DNA of 64,000 bases from Candidatus Levyibacteriota bacterium (GCA_029260965.1 JAJDCG010000001.1:186001-250000), one strand, 5' to 3'. Shown: positions 49,317 through 56,919, counted from the first letter of the stretch. Numbers and translations: made by a program. The notes: generated by a model not told the origin, from the sequence alone.

Positions 49317-49376
49317 ATGAAATCAATATTCGTTTATCCAGTCATCGCAAAGAAGAACCTCTCTCTGAGAGGGTAG
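49317..49376 (+). CDS. candidate leader peptide (19 residues, adjacent Lys codons)
   Basis: The ORF encodes MKSIFVYPVIAKKNLSLRG and stops at TAG (49374-49376). Two adjacent AAG codons (49350-49355) lie just before the 5' arm of hairpin 1 (49358-49363), and the stop lies at the junction of the arms of hairpins 1 and 2. This is the geometry of trp- or his-type attenuators. The promoter at 49277-49305 puts its ATG about 5 nt from the transcript start. Translation is inferred, not shown. Confidence 0.5.
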   Translation: MKSIFVYPVIAKKNLSLRG

Positions 49377-49428
49377 CTTTGTTGGTGATTTTCAAGAAAT
49401 GCTACCCCTCACTAAAGAGGGGTTTTTT
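49358..49428 (+). promoter_or_regulatory. attenuator: three mutually exclusive hairpins with terminator
   Basis: Hairpin 1: CCTCTC (49358-49363) with GAGAGG (49367-49372). Hairpin 2 (antiterminator): GGGTAGC (49371-49377) with GCTACCC (49401-49407), extendable by 3 bp past a bulged A. Hairpin 3 (terminator): CCCCTC (49405-49410) with GAGGGG (49417-49422), followed by six T. Hairpins 1/2 and 2/3 share bases. The gene at 49467 and then lysS follow. Confidence 0.65.
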
Positions 49429-49466
49429 AGTGGTAAGTTTTGGGGCAAAAAAGGCGGTGAAGGTTT

Positions 49467-49829
49467 ATGTTAAATATACAAATGCAAAAAAAAGACGACG
49501 GACGAGATCATGTCTTGATAAATGCTCACAAGCTATTAAGGCAGGAATTTGAAATGTTGGAGAATTTTGCTGATAAAACCCTTGCGGGTGAAAGAGTAAA
49601 GAAATTAGTTAAAAACCATATAGCAAATTACCTGGGGGAGGGTAGTAGTCGTGGGTTTATTTCATTTATATATGGAGGAGTTGAAAAATTTTTGAGTTTG
49701 AGAGATGGTGAAATATATGCTTTGAACCCTGCAATTGACATGGGAAAAATTGAGCCTTTATCGCATGAAGAATGGTTTGATGCCAGGGAGGAAATTTTGG
49801 AACAGATTACTTCATTAAAATATTACTGA
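49467..49829 (+). CDS. hypothetical protein between attenuator and lysS
   Basis: A 120-residue protein (start ATG 49467; an ATG 15 nt later is possible), not recognised. It is soluble and mixed alpha/beta: helical, charged N-terminus (VLINAHKLLRQEFEMLENFADKTLAGERVKKLVKNHI), a Gly-rich turn YLGEGSSRGFISFIYGGVE, and an acidic C-terminal helix. A weak GGCGGTGAAGG ribosome-binding site lies upstream. It follows the attenuator and precedes the lysS promoter, so it may be the main regulated gene. Function unknown. Confidence 0.75.
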   Translation: MLNIQMQKKDDGRDHVLINAHKLLRQEFEMLENFADKTLAGERVKKLVKNHIANYLGEGSSRGFISFIYGGVEKFLSLRDGEIYALNPAIDMGKIEPLSHEEWFDAREEILEQITSLKYY

Positions 49830-49840
49830 TTTTCCCTGCC

Positions 49841-49869
49841 TTAACAAAGATAGGTATTTCAACTATAAT
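49841..49869 (+). promoter_or_regulatory. promoter immediately before lysS
   Basis: TTAACA (49841-49846), 17 nt, TATAAT (49864-49869). The predicted start near 49876 lies between two in-frame ATGs (49872 and 49878), so a transcript from here would be leaderless and translated from the second ATG. It gives lysS an input independent of the upstream attenuator. Confidence 0.65.
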
Positions 49870-49871
49870 CA

Positions 49872-52118
49872 ATGCATATGTTCTGGGCTGATGAATTATT
49901 GGGAAACAGAAAAGGTGATGAGTGGGTTAATGATGCATGGACACCATCGGGCATTGTGCATATGGGAGGCCTAAAAGGCCCTATGATCCATGATGTTTTG
50001 AGTCGCATCTTAAAGGATAAAAAAGTTAAGACAAAATATACATTTGGATTTGATGATATGGATCCAATTGACGGATTGCCTCAAGATCTTCATGAGTCGC
50101 ATGAGAAATACATGGGAATGCCAATTTATATTGCTCCTGGACCAGATGGGAAGGGAACATTTGGGGAGTATTACAGCAACAAAATGAGCCATCTTTTCAA
50201 ATTGCTAGGAATTGAAGCAGAGATATATTTGGCTCATGAATACTACAAAAAGGGAATCTATAACGATGCGATTAAATTGGTATTAGATAATTCAGGAAAA
50301 GTTAGGAAAGTTTATGAAGAGATGTATAAAAAATCCATAAGTAATGATTGGTATCCTTTTCAGATAATTTGTCCGGAGTGTGGTAAGTTGGGAACGACAA
50401 AAGTAGTCGGATGGGATGGTAAGGAGGTTGAATTTGTCTGCTCAGAGGATCTTGTCAAATGGGCACATGGTTGCGGAGCAGAGGGTAGAATTTCACCATT
50501 TAATGGTAATGGAAAAATTCCATTCAAGGTCGAGTGGGCTGCAAAGTGGTGGGTGTTTGGAGTGACGATTGAAGGTGCTGGAAAAGATCATGCTTCCGCA
50601 GGAGGCACTTATGATGTAGCAAGAAAAATTGTCAAAGACGTTTTTGGTAAGGATCCACCCCTAAAGCTTCCTTATGAGTTTTTTTTATCACATGGGAGAA
50701 AAATGTCATCGTCAAAAGGACTAGGCCTTACAGGAGAAGAGCTTTTGGAAGTTTTGCCGGCTGAGTTGGTAAGATTTTTGATGATAAAGAATCATCCAAA
50801 CAGAGCAGTTGAATTTGAACCAAAAGGAACGGATATAATTCCTAAATTGTATGATGATTATCAAAAAGCAGCGGATGCATATTTTGAAAAAACAGATGAG
50901 GATCTTGCTCGTATTTTTGAACTTTCACAAATAGGTGAGGTTAAAAAACCGCCGAGCGTTCGGTTTTCGGCTCTGGCTCAATGGGTGCAGATGCCCAATA
51001 TGAGTGGTGCGATAAAAAAAGAAAATGCAGAAGAATGGGCAAAGTATGCAAGAGTTTGGATTGAGAAATTTGCGCCCGAGTCAGAAAAGTTTGTTGTCTC
51101 GGAAAGTCTTCCCGAATTAGCAAAAGAGCTAACTGAACAGCAAAAAAATTTATTGAAAAAAATAGCAGAAGAGCTTGACAAAGACTGGGATGCAGAAGAG
51201 TTCCAGACAAAAATTTATGATTTAGGAAAAGAACTTAGCCTAAAAGGTAAAGAGACTTTTTCGGCAATTTATTTGTCATTAATAGGCAAAGATCACGGAC
51301 CAAAGGCAGCATGGCTCATCCTCTCTCTTGATAAAGATTTTGTGAAAAAAAGATTTAATGAAACAGCGGTGAAGGTTGAAAAGTTAAACATTAAAGATGA
51401 AGAAAATACTAATATTGAATTTTTAAAAAAGCCTGAAATTTTTTCTATAGATTTAGGATTGTTTGAAAAGCATCCATCAATTTCTGTCGGAGTAGCTCTC
51501 ATAAAAGGTGTTAGAATTGAAAAAACAAATCCGGATCTCGAGAAGGAGAAAAGCCAGTTCTTAAATTCTCTGACTGGATTGACTACCCAAGAGTTGGGAC
51601 AGTATCCAGAAATTGTTAGTTATCGTAATCTTTATAAAGAAATGGGGGTTGACTGGCACTCCAGGCGTCCAAGTCCTGAAGCGCTTCTACGTCGGGTAGC
51701 TTTGAACAAAGGCTTATACACTATAAATACAGCAGTCGATGCCTATAATCTGGTAGTTATGAAGCATAGAGTTTCAATTGGTGCCTTTGATCTGGACAAG
51801 CTAGAATTTCCGACAGTGCTGAGATTTGCAGGGGAGGGTGAGGAGATACATCTTCTTGGAGATAAAGAGCCTACCGCATACAAAGAAGGAGAAATAGCTT
51901 ATTTTGATCAAAATGGTGGATTTAATATGGACTTTAATTATCGTGATGCCAAAAGAACCGCAGTTACAGAATCTACGAAGAATCTTTATATAAATGTTGA
52001 TGGAGCTTATGACATTTCTCCTAAAAAAGTTGAAGAAGTTCTAAGAGATGCAATTGAGATAATTATAAAATACTGCGGTGGAGAATTAGAAGTATTTGGA
52101 CTTGAAAAAATACATTAG
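49872..52118 (+). CDS. lysS: class I lysyl-tRNA synthetase fused to a B3/4 domain
   Basis: Charges tRNA-Lys. It has 748 residues, while class I LysRS normally has about 500-530. Residues 1-510: Rossmann catalytic domain with an HIGH-like WTPSGIVHMGGLKG, zinc-ribbon-like Cys pairs (CPEC near 166), AGKDHASAGGTYD, KMSSSKG near 278, and an anticodon-binding helical domain. Residues about 524-748: a domain like the B3/4 module of PheRS beta and stand-alone COG3382 proteins (RRPSPEALLRRVALNKGLYTINTAVDAYNLVVMKHRVSIGAFDLD). B3/4 in PheRS edits misacylated tRNA. The start is ATG 49872 or, if leaderless, 49878. Confidence 0.9.
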   Translation: MHMFWADELLGNRKGDEWVNDAWTPSGIVHMGGLKGPMIHDVLSRILKDKKVKTKYTFGFDDMDPIDGLPQDLHESHEKYMGMPIYIAPGPDGKGTFGEYYSNKMSHLFKLLGIEAEIYLAHEYYKKGIYNDAIKLVLDNSGKVRKVYEEMYKKSISNDWYPFQIICPECGKLGTTKVVGWDGKEVEFVCSEDLVKWAHGCGAEGRISPFNGNGKIPFKVEWAAKWWVFGVTIEGAGKDHASAGGTYDVARKIVKDVFGKDPPLKLPYEFFLSHGRKMSSSKGLGLTGEELLEVLPAELVRFLMIKNHPNRAVEFEPKGTDIIPKLYDDYQKAADAYFEKTDEDLARIFELSQIGEVKKPPSVRFSALAQWVQMPNMSGAIKKENAEEWAKYARVWIEKFAPESEKFVVSESLPELAKELTEQQKNLLKKIAEELDKDWDAEEFQTKIYDLGKELSLKGKETFSAIYLSLIGKDHGPKAAWLILSLDKDFVKKRFNETAVKVEKLNIKDEENTNIEFLKKPEIFSIDLGLFEKHPSISVGVALIKGVRIEKTNPDLEKEKSQFLNSLTGLTTQELGQYPEIVSYRNLYKEMGVDWHSRRPSPEALLRRVALNKGLYTINTAVDAYNLVVMKHRVSIGAFDLDKLEFPTVLRFAGEGEEIHLLGDKEPTAYKEGEIAYFDQNGGFNMDFNYRDAKRTAVTESTKNLYINVDGAYDISPKKVEEVLRDAIEIIIKYCGGELEVFGLEKIH

Positions 52119-52125
52119 TAATGAT

Positions 52126-52151
52126 ACTCTAATACTGCGCCGTATTAGAGT
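52126..52151. promoter_or_regulatory. 26-nt palindrome, copy 1 (upstream of TrpR-like gene)
   Basis: Perfect 10-nt arms (ACTCTAATAC and GTATTAGAGT) flank a 6-nt centre TGCGCC. It lies 8 nt after the lysS stop and 10 nt before the TrpR-like ATG. It overlaps the -10 (TACTCT, 52125-52130) of a possible promoter whose -35 is TTGAAA (52102-52107). There is no T-run after it, so an operator is likelier than a terminator. Confidence 0.65.
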
Positions 52152-52161
52152 GTAGCAAACT

Positions 52162-52629
52162 ATGCCTAAAGTATCTCGTATTAAAATTGATTCCAAGCAT
52201 ATGGGATATTATATTAATAACTTCTGGAGCCTTATTACGCATCTTGAAAACAAGGAACAAGTCAAAATCTTTCTCAAAGATCTTCTTACTCATACTGAAA
52301 TGAAAATGCTTTCCAAAAGAATCCAGATAGCAAAAATGCTTCTTGAAGGATACACATATCAGGAAATAAAAGGATATGTAAAGGTTACAGATTCAACAAT
52401 TTCAAAAATAAACAACATTTTGTCTGTTGATGGTGAAGGGTTAAAAACGGCAGTCAAATATTTGCATAAGATTGAAATGGATATAGAAAGGAAAATGATG
52501 CAATCAGGATCAAGTGTAAAAGAAAAATACCCGGAATATTTTTTACTTGATAGACTAGTACAGGGTGCCGGAAAAGAGTTAAAAAAGCGTAAGAAAAGAA
52601 AATCTGCCGTAAAAGATTTATCACTCTAA
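52162..52629 (+). CDS. TrpR-like helix-turn-helix regulator (YerC/YecD-like)
   Basis: A 155-residue protein. Residues about 18-105 match the Trp-repressor superfamily: LLTHTEMKMLSKRIQIAKMLLEGYTYQEIKGYVKVTDSTISKINNIL, with the helix-turn-helix at YTYQEIKGYVKVTDSTISKI. The tail is Lys-rich. A ligand is not evident, as in YerC. Both its start and end are flanked by identical 26-nt palindromes; the stop codon lies inside the second copy. This suggests autoregulation and control of the downstream ITPase gene. Confidence 0.85.
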   Translation: MPKVSRIKIDSKHMGYYINNFWSLITHLENKEQVKIFLKDLLTHTEMKMLSKRIQIAKMLLEGYTYQEIKGYVKVTDSTISKINNILSVDGEGLKTAVKYLHKIEMDIERKMMQSGSSVKEKYPEYFLLDRLVQGAGKELKKRKKRKSAVKDLSL

Positions 52630-52648
52630 TACTGCGCCGTATTAGAGT
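52623..52648. promoter_or_regulatory. 26-nt palindrome, copy 2 (downstream of TrpR-like gene)
   Basis: Identical in all 26 positions to 52126-52151. It overlaps the TrpR-like stop codon (TAA at 52627-52629) and lies 66 nt before the ITPase gene. Such exact conservation of arms and centre argues for a recent copy or for selection on a protein-binding site. Confidence 0.65.
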
Positions 52649-52714
52649 ATAACGAGTCTGGGATGTTGCAGTGATGATTAAGATTGGAGATTATACTAAT
52701 ATGTTGATAATAAG

Positions 52715-53314
52715 ATGAAGAAACTTTTGATTGCGACTTTTAATAATGGGAAAATAAAAGATTACAAAGAATTTCTTTCCGATTTACCCTTAGCACTTGT
52801 AACGCTATCGGATCTGGGAATCCAACAGGATTTTGATGAGGTGTTTGATACCTTTGAAGAAAATGCTCGTGCTAAGGCGGAGTTTTATGCAAAACTTTCA
52901 GGACTACCCGCACTTTCTGATGACAGTGGTATTGAGATACCCTATTACGACATGGGCCCTGGTGTGCATACCAAGAGATGGAATGGTGATGATTTTGATG
53001 AAGAACGCTATATTAATTTTATAGTCAATAAAATAAAGGCTATACCTGCAGACAGACGAGAAGCACAATTAAGGGCAGTTCTAGCACTATATATAAACGG
53101 CAAAATTTACCTATCAGAAACAAAGATAAAGGGTTATTTGACGCCTGTTGTTTATAAAGGGTCTACAAAGGATTATCCATGGGATAAAGTATTTATAATA
53201 CCTGAGGAAAATAAATATTATGAAGAATTGGATGATGAAGAAAACTACAAGTATAGCCACCGCCGGATTGGGCTTGAGAGACTACAAAACACTATAAAGG
53301 AGGAACTGCTATGA
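52715..53314 (+). CDS. RdgB/HAM1-type non-canonical purine NTP pyrophosphatase
   Basis: Hydrolyses ITP/XTP to keep them out of nucleic acids. It has 199 residues. MKKLLIATFNNGKIKDYKEFL (substrate loop NxxK), FDTFEENARAKAEFYAKLSGLPALSDDSGIEI (SDDSG catalytic motif) and the end SHRRIGLERL (SHR) are family signatures. The middle is divergent from the E. coli enzyme. Its end contains AAGGAGGA and overlaps by 4 nt the start of the broken hydrolase gene. A clean promoter was not found in the 66-nt upstream spacer. Confidence 0.9.
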   Translation: MKKLLIATFNNGKIKDYKEFLSDLPLALVTLSDLGIQQDFDEVFDTFEENARAKAEFYAKLSGLPALSDDSGIEIPYYDMGPGVHTKRWNGDDFDEERYINFIVNKIKAIPADRREAQLRAVLALYINGKIYLSETKIKGYLTPVVYKGSTKDYPWDKVFIIPEENKYYEELDDEENYKYSHRRIGLERLQNTIKEELL

Positions 53315-53889
53315 AAGAAGTTGCGTTTATCATCCCGGGGTTTGGGTAGGGTTCAAGCGATCCTATATATAAAAAGATTGCCTCGTTTTTTGCAGAGAAA
53401 GGAATAGAACCAATTCCTGTAAGAATTGATTGGAAAAATAGAGTGATGTCTGACTATGTTGAAGAATTTCTAAAAAAGTATGAAGAAAGTTCAGCAGATA
53501 AGATATATTTTTTCGGATTTTCATTTGGTGCATACATTGCCCTTGTTGCATCAAGTAGGGTAAGGGTAGATGCGCAAATACTTTGCTCTATTTCTCCATA
53601 TTTTATAGAAGATATCCCTTATCTTAAAAGCTCATGGAAGAAATTATTTGGCAAGAACAGAATAAAGGATTTTAAGAAATTTAAGTCATCTGATATAGCA
53701 TCAAATGTTAATACTGATACCTTCATGCTTTATGGAGATAATGAAGTTAGCATGGTTAAGACTAGGGCTCTGGATATACATAAAAGCCTAAAGTGTGATA
53801 AGCATGTTGTTTCTGTGACTGATGCAAGGCACGATCTTGAAAGCGGAAAATACCTTAGGGAAATAGAGAGGATTATTAGAAGTTTATAA
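53311..53889 (+). pseudogene. alpha/beta hydrolase interrupted by in-frame TAG
   Basis: The ATG at 53311 overlaps the ITPase stop and has a strong Shine-Dalgarno sequence. After 12 codons (MKEVAFIIPGFG) comes TAG at 53347-53349; the same frame then continues without interruption for 180 codons: GSSDPIYKKIASFFAEKG, the nucleophile elbow FFGFSFGAYIALVA and a late RHDL with the catalytic His. Only one stop breaks the frame, so it is a recent nonsense mutation, a sequencing error or an amber readthrough. A shorter product could start at 53443 or later. Confidence 0.8.
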
Positions 53890-54007
53890 TTGTAATTTGT
53901 GAATGTTTTTTTTCTTTTCTCTCATCTGTAAAAAGGAACATTGTCAATGCAACAGTAGTTAGCGTCATAAATGTTGCCCGGCTATTGAATATTTTGATAA
54001 AAGTCAT
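53876..54007 (-). CDS. small single-pass membrane protein
   Basis: A 43-residue frame starting MTFIKIFNSRATFMTLTTV, with one membrane helix at about 12-27 and a Lys/Glu-rich end (DERKEKKH). Support comes from a promoter with perfect TTGACA and 17-nt spacing to TAAATA that ends 7 nt before the ATG (leaderless). Its 3' end overlaps the hydrolase frame by 14 nt. The protein family is not recognised; the call is moderate because of the length. Confidence 0.5.
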   Translation of the reverse strand: MTFIKIFNSRATFMTLTTVALTMFLFTDERKEKKHSQITIINF

Positions 54008-54014
54008 TCTGTTC

Positions 54015-54065
54015 TATTTATTAACTTCTCGATAGATTGTCAATCGTGCTCAGGTTTGATAACAT
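54015..54065. promoter_or_regulatory. divergent promoters sharing the -35 region
   Basis: Minus: TTGACA (54043-54038), 17 nt, TAAATA (54020-54015). Plus: TTGTCA (54037-54042), 17 nt, TAACAT (54060-54065). Both -35 boxes lie on the palindrome ATTGTCAAT-like sequence 54036-54044, so one polymerase or a regulator bound here would affect both genes. Confidence 0.6.
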
Positions 54066-54077
54066 AGATTATCAGCC

Positions 54078-54914
54078 ATGAAAAAAGTTTTCCTTATTCT
54101 GATCCTTTCATTTTTTATATCAATTTTTCTCTTCTTTGCCTTTAGATATTTTATCTCAACAACATCACCCAGAGGAGCACTACAGGTGACTTCGTCACCA
54201 CAAGCACGGGTATATCTGGATGATCAGTTTATAGGCGAAACACCCCTTTGCAGGTGCGAAGCCGATGAGATGGTTGAATCAGGAGATTACACGATCAGAT
54301 TGGAACCGATTGGGAGCGGGTTGGCCCAGTTCCAGGAAAAAATTAATGTTTCAAAAGGTGTTTTGACAGTAGTTGATAGGACATTTGGTAAGGGAAGCCT
54401 CTCTGAGGGAAGTGTTATATCCCTGTCACCAATATTGGAAAAGGAAAAAACAGAATTGCTCGTAGTTTCGTTTCCTGAAGGCTCAACAGCCCTTCTAGAT
54501 AATAGTGAGATAGGGAAGACACCATTGCTTTTTGAAAACCCTACTGAGTCAGACCATATTCTCACTATCAAAAAGGAGGGATACTCCGAGAAGACTATCA
54601 GGGTAAGGACCCCTAAAGGATACAAGCTTACTGTTGCTGTGTATTTAAGCACAGGAGAAAAGGGAGTGAATAATGTGATTAATGAATCCCCGTCTGTAGC
54701 TTCTGATATAGTGACAGAAAAAGTAATAATCCTGCAGACACCTACAGGATTTTTAAGGGTCAGGTCATCAGGTGGTCTTAATTCTTCTGAAATCGGTCAG
54801 GTTAAACCTGGTGAAGTGCTTGATTTGATAAGTGAAGAAAATGGTTGGTACCAGATAAAATTATCAGATGGAAGCGTAGGGTGGGTTAGTAGTGATTATG
54901 CTGAAAAGGAATAG
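54078..54914 (+). CDS. membrane-anchored PEGA and SH3b domain protein
   Basis: A 278-residue surface protein. An N-terminal membrane helix (about 3-25) is followed by two PEGA domains: about 33-115 (GALQVTSSPQARVYLDDQFIGETPLCRCE) and about 126-195 (LLVVSFPEGSTALLDNSEIGKTPLLFE, then HILTIKKEGYSEKTIRV), a Ser/Val-rich linker, and an SH3b domain (about 218-278; GFLRVRSSGGLNSSEIGQVKPGEVLDLISEENGWYQIKL and GWVSSDYA). PEGA and SH3b domains commonly bind cell-wall components. Its promoter is shared with the divergent small gene. Confidence 0.9.
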   Translation: MKKVFLILILSFFISIFLFFAFRYFISTTSPRGALQVTSSPQARVYLDDQFIGETPLCRCEADEMVESGDYTIRLEPIGSGLAQFQEKINVSKGVLTVVDRTFGKGSLSEGSVISLSPILEKEKTELLVVSFPEGSTALLDNSEIGKTPLLFENPTESDHILTIKKEGYSEKTIRVRTPKGYKLTVAVYLSTGEKGVNNVINESPSVASDIVTEKVIILQTPTGFLRVRSSGGLNSSEIGQVKPGEVLDLISEENGWYQIKLSDGSVGWVSSDYAEKE

Positions 54915-54923
54915 AGGCTTGAC

Positions 54924-55859
54924 TTAAGAATAAATTATCAAAATCACAAGAGCTGCCCATACGACAACTGACGTGAGAAGAGCTCTATCTGAGAATAGTA
55001 CTCTCTCTGGAGATTCTCCTTCCTGGTTTTCATAAATCCTCTGGAGGTAGCGCATGATTCCATATACTACAGGAATAATTGTTATCATCAGCCATTTTTT
55101 CTGAAGGTAATTACCCAATATTTCAACAGGTAAGATATCAAATGGAAAAAGATATCCTTGTGGATTTACAAGAAATGTGAACAATGAATAGAAGACAAAG
55201 GTTGAGGTTGCAAATATTGAAAGATATACGTCAAGGAGTTTTTCTGAGTAATGAGATAAAGTAATCCTTATTGTTTTTACTTTTGATACTGAGGATCTGG
55301 CAAGAAGAGAAAGTTCTGAACGCCTTTTTCCAATAGCAAGGAAAAGTGACAGTGCAATTGTTGTGAGTAGAAGCCATGCTGAAATATGAAAGCTTGTTGT
55401 TACTTCTCCAGCATAAACTCTGAGTATATATCCTCCTGCTAGTGTAAGTATGTCAAGTATCTCAATGTTTTTTAGAAATGCAGAATACGCAATATGCATA
55501 GAAAAGAAAATGATTGTTATGAGAAAAAATCCTGGTGCGACAAAATAGCTTGTAAATATTGCCCCAAAAGCTAGGATCATGGCTATGATAAATGCATTCT
55601 TAATAGATATATCTTTATTGGCAAGTGGTCTGAATTTTTTGAATGGATGGACTCTGTCTTTTTCTACATCAAAAATGTCATTTATTATATAGATTGATGA
55701 TGAGATGGCGCAGAAAACCAAGAATCCCAGGAAGACATTTTGCAGTATAGCTAGATCAAAGAGTCTTCCGCTGAAAATAAGTGCCGCGAAAATAGCAAAA
55801 TTTTTGATCCACTGCCTTGGTCTTAAAAGTCTCAAGATGTTCCGCATTTTTTTATTCAT
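54924..55859 (-). CDS. UbiA-family prenyltransferase (decaprenyl-phosphate phosphoribosyltransferase-like)
   Basis: A 311-residue integral membrane protein with about eight or nine helices. The first Asp-rich motif is NDIFDVEKDRVHPFKKFRPLA (NDxxDxxxD form, then the HP-KxxRP pattern). This pattern, together with LLRPRQWIKNFAIFAALIFSGRLF at the start, is typical of DPPR synthase (UbiA/Rv3806c-like), which makes polyprenyl-phosphoribose for cell-wall arabinose. It overlaps the next upstream gene (WecA-like) by 8 nt. Whether the product feeds the glycan genes here is inference. Confidence 0.85.
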   Translation of the reverse strand: MNKKMRNILRLLRPRQWIKNFAIFAALIFSGRLFDLAILQNVFLGFLVFCAISSSIYIINDIFDVEKDRVHPFKKFRPLANKDISIKNAFIIAMILAFGAIFTSYFVAPGFFLITIIFFSMHIAYSAFLKNIEILDILTLAGGYILRVYAGEVTTSFHISAWLLLTTIALSLFLAIGKRRSELSLLARSSVSKVKTIRITLSHYSEKLLDVYLSIFATSTFVFYSLFTFLVNPQGYLFPFDILPVEILGNYLQKKWLMITIIPVVYGIMRYLQRIYENQEGESPERVLFSDRALLTSVVVWAALVILIIYS

Positions 55860-56919
55860 TATTTTTGTCTATTACCGAATGTAAAAAAACAAGTATGCCA
55901 CTAGCGATTACCAGCATCATAACTACTGCAAATACTTTACTTCTACTGCTTATTGTTAAAGAAATTAAACCTAATATAGCAGAGATAGACCAATAAAACA
56001 ACGCAACTTGCCTCTGGGTATAGCCAAGTTTCAAAAATAAATGATGTAGATGTTTGTTGTCACCATGGAAGGGAGATTTTTTATTGGCAATTCTTCTGAT
56101 GATTGTAAATACGAAATCAACAAGAGGAACACCCATTACAAGTACAGCAGTTGCTAGTTTAGCGCCTGAAAGTATAGATGCGATGCCGAGAAGAAGGTAG
56201 ATGCTTGTTGCTCCGTATCCAGGAAATATTTTTGCAGGATGAAAATTGAAAAACAGAAAACCGATTGCAGAGCCTGCTATTATGAAAGAAAGCTGAGCGT
56301 CAAGAAAGTTTGAATCTGGATTCAGTCTGAGACTTAGTATTCCAATTACTATTGCAGAAATAGCCACAATTCCTGGCATTTGCCCATCAACACCCTTGCT
56401 CCAGTTGATCATGTTCATGATCCAGATAAGCCAAAGAACTGAAATTATGTCTGATATAGGAATACTAATAAATGGCAAAAAAATACTATCAAGACGCAGA
56501 ATCCCACCAGTGAAAGGATTGGTAATGAAGCTGATTGTAACACCGCTTATGACAACAATCGATGCAGTGAGAATGTTAAATAATAAACGAATGTATGGTG
56601 ACAGGTCTCTTGATTGAGCGTTAAGCTTGTCGTCGATAACACCAATCAAAAGAGCAATAAAAGAGGCAGCATAGATTGAAATTGTTTGTTGATTTATTGG
56701 CAAAAAAACAATGCCTGTAATAAAAGCGCCTAAAAAAAGAGGTATTCCACCACCCCTTGGTATTGGTTTTTTATGAATAATTCCTGGATGCTTATGTTTT
56801 TTGGGATCATCAACAAGACCCAATTTTTTGATAATAGGTATTAAAATAGGGGTTATGAGTGTGGTAATAAATAGTGCTAAGATAAATGGTGCGAACGGAA
56901 TGTTTAGGAAATTATACAT
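55852..56919 (-). CDS. WecA/TagO/MraY-family undecaprenyl-phosphate sugar-1-phosphate transferase
   Basis: A 355-residue membrane enzyme with about ten helices that starts lipid-linked glycan synthesis. Motifs: GLVDDPKKHKHPGIIHKKPIPRGGGI (first loop, DDP with conserved Asp), LIGVIDDK, WIMNMINWSKGVDGQMPGI (NMxNWxDG-like; catalytic Asp in GVDG) and the His-rich loop GDNKHLHHLFLKLGYTQRQVALFYW. The HLHHLF motif is more like WecA/TagO than MraY. The start ATG overlaps the previous stop by 1 nt (TAATG). Confidence 0.9.
   Translation of the reverse strand: MYNFLNIPFAPFILALFITTLITPILIPIIKKLGLVDDPKKHKHPGIIHKKPIPRGGGIPLFLGAFITGIVFLPINQQTISIYAASFIALLIGVIDDKLNAQSRDLSPYIRLLFNILTASIVVISGVTISFITNPFTGGILRLDSIFLPFISIPISDIISVLWLIWIMNMINWSKGVDGQMPGIVAISAIVIGILSLRLNPDSNFLDAQLSFIIAGSAIGFLFFNFHPAKIFPGYGATSIYLLLGIASILSGAKLATAVLVMGVPLVDFVFTIIRRIANKKSPFHGDNKHLHHLFLKLGYTQRQVALFYWSISAILGLISLTISSRSKVFAVVMMLVIASGILVFLHSVIDKNNE

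Noticed and set aside
49340..49430. T-box riboswitch upstream of lysS
   Set aside because: The conserved T-box sequence (AGGGTGGNACCGCG) and a specifier-loop stem are absent; GAGGGTAGC only partly resembles it. The leader-peptide model fits better.
53347..53349. TAG reassigned to an amino acid
   Set aside because: TAG ends other genes in this window (rpsS and others), and only this one frame has an internal TAG.
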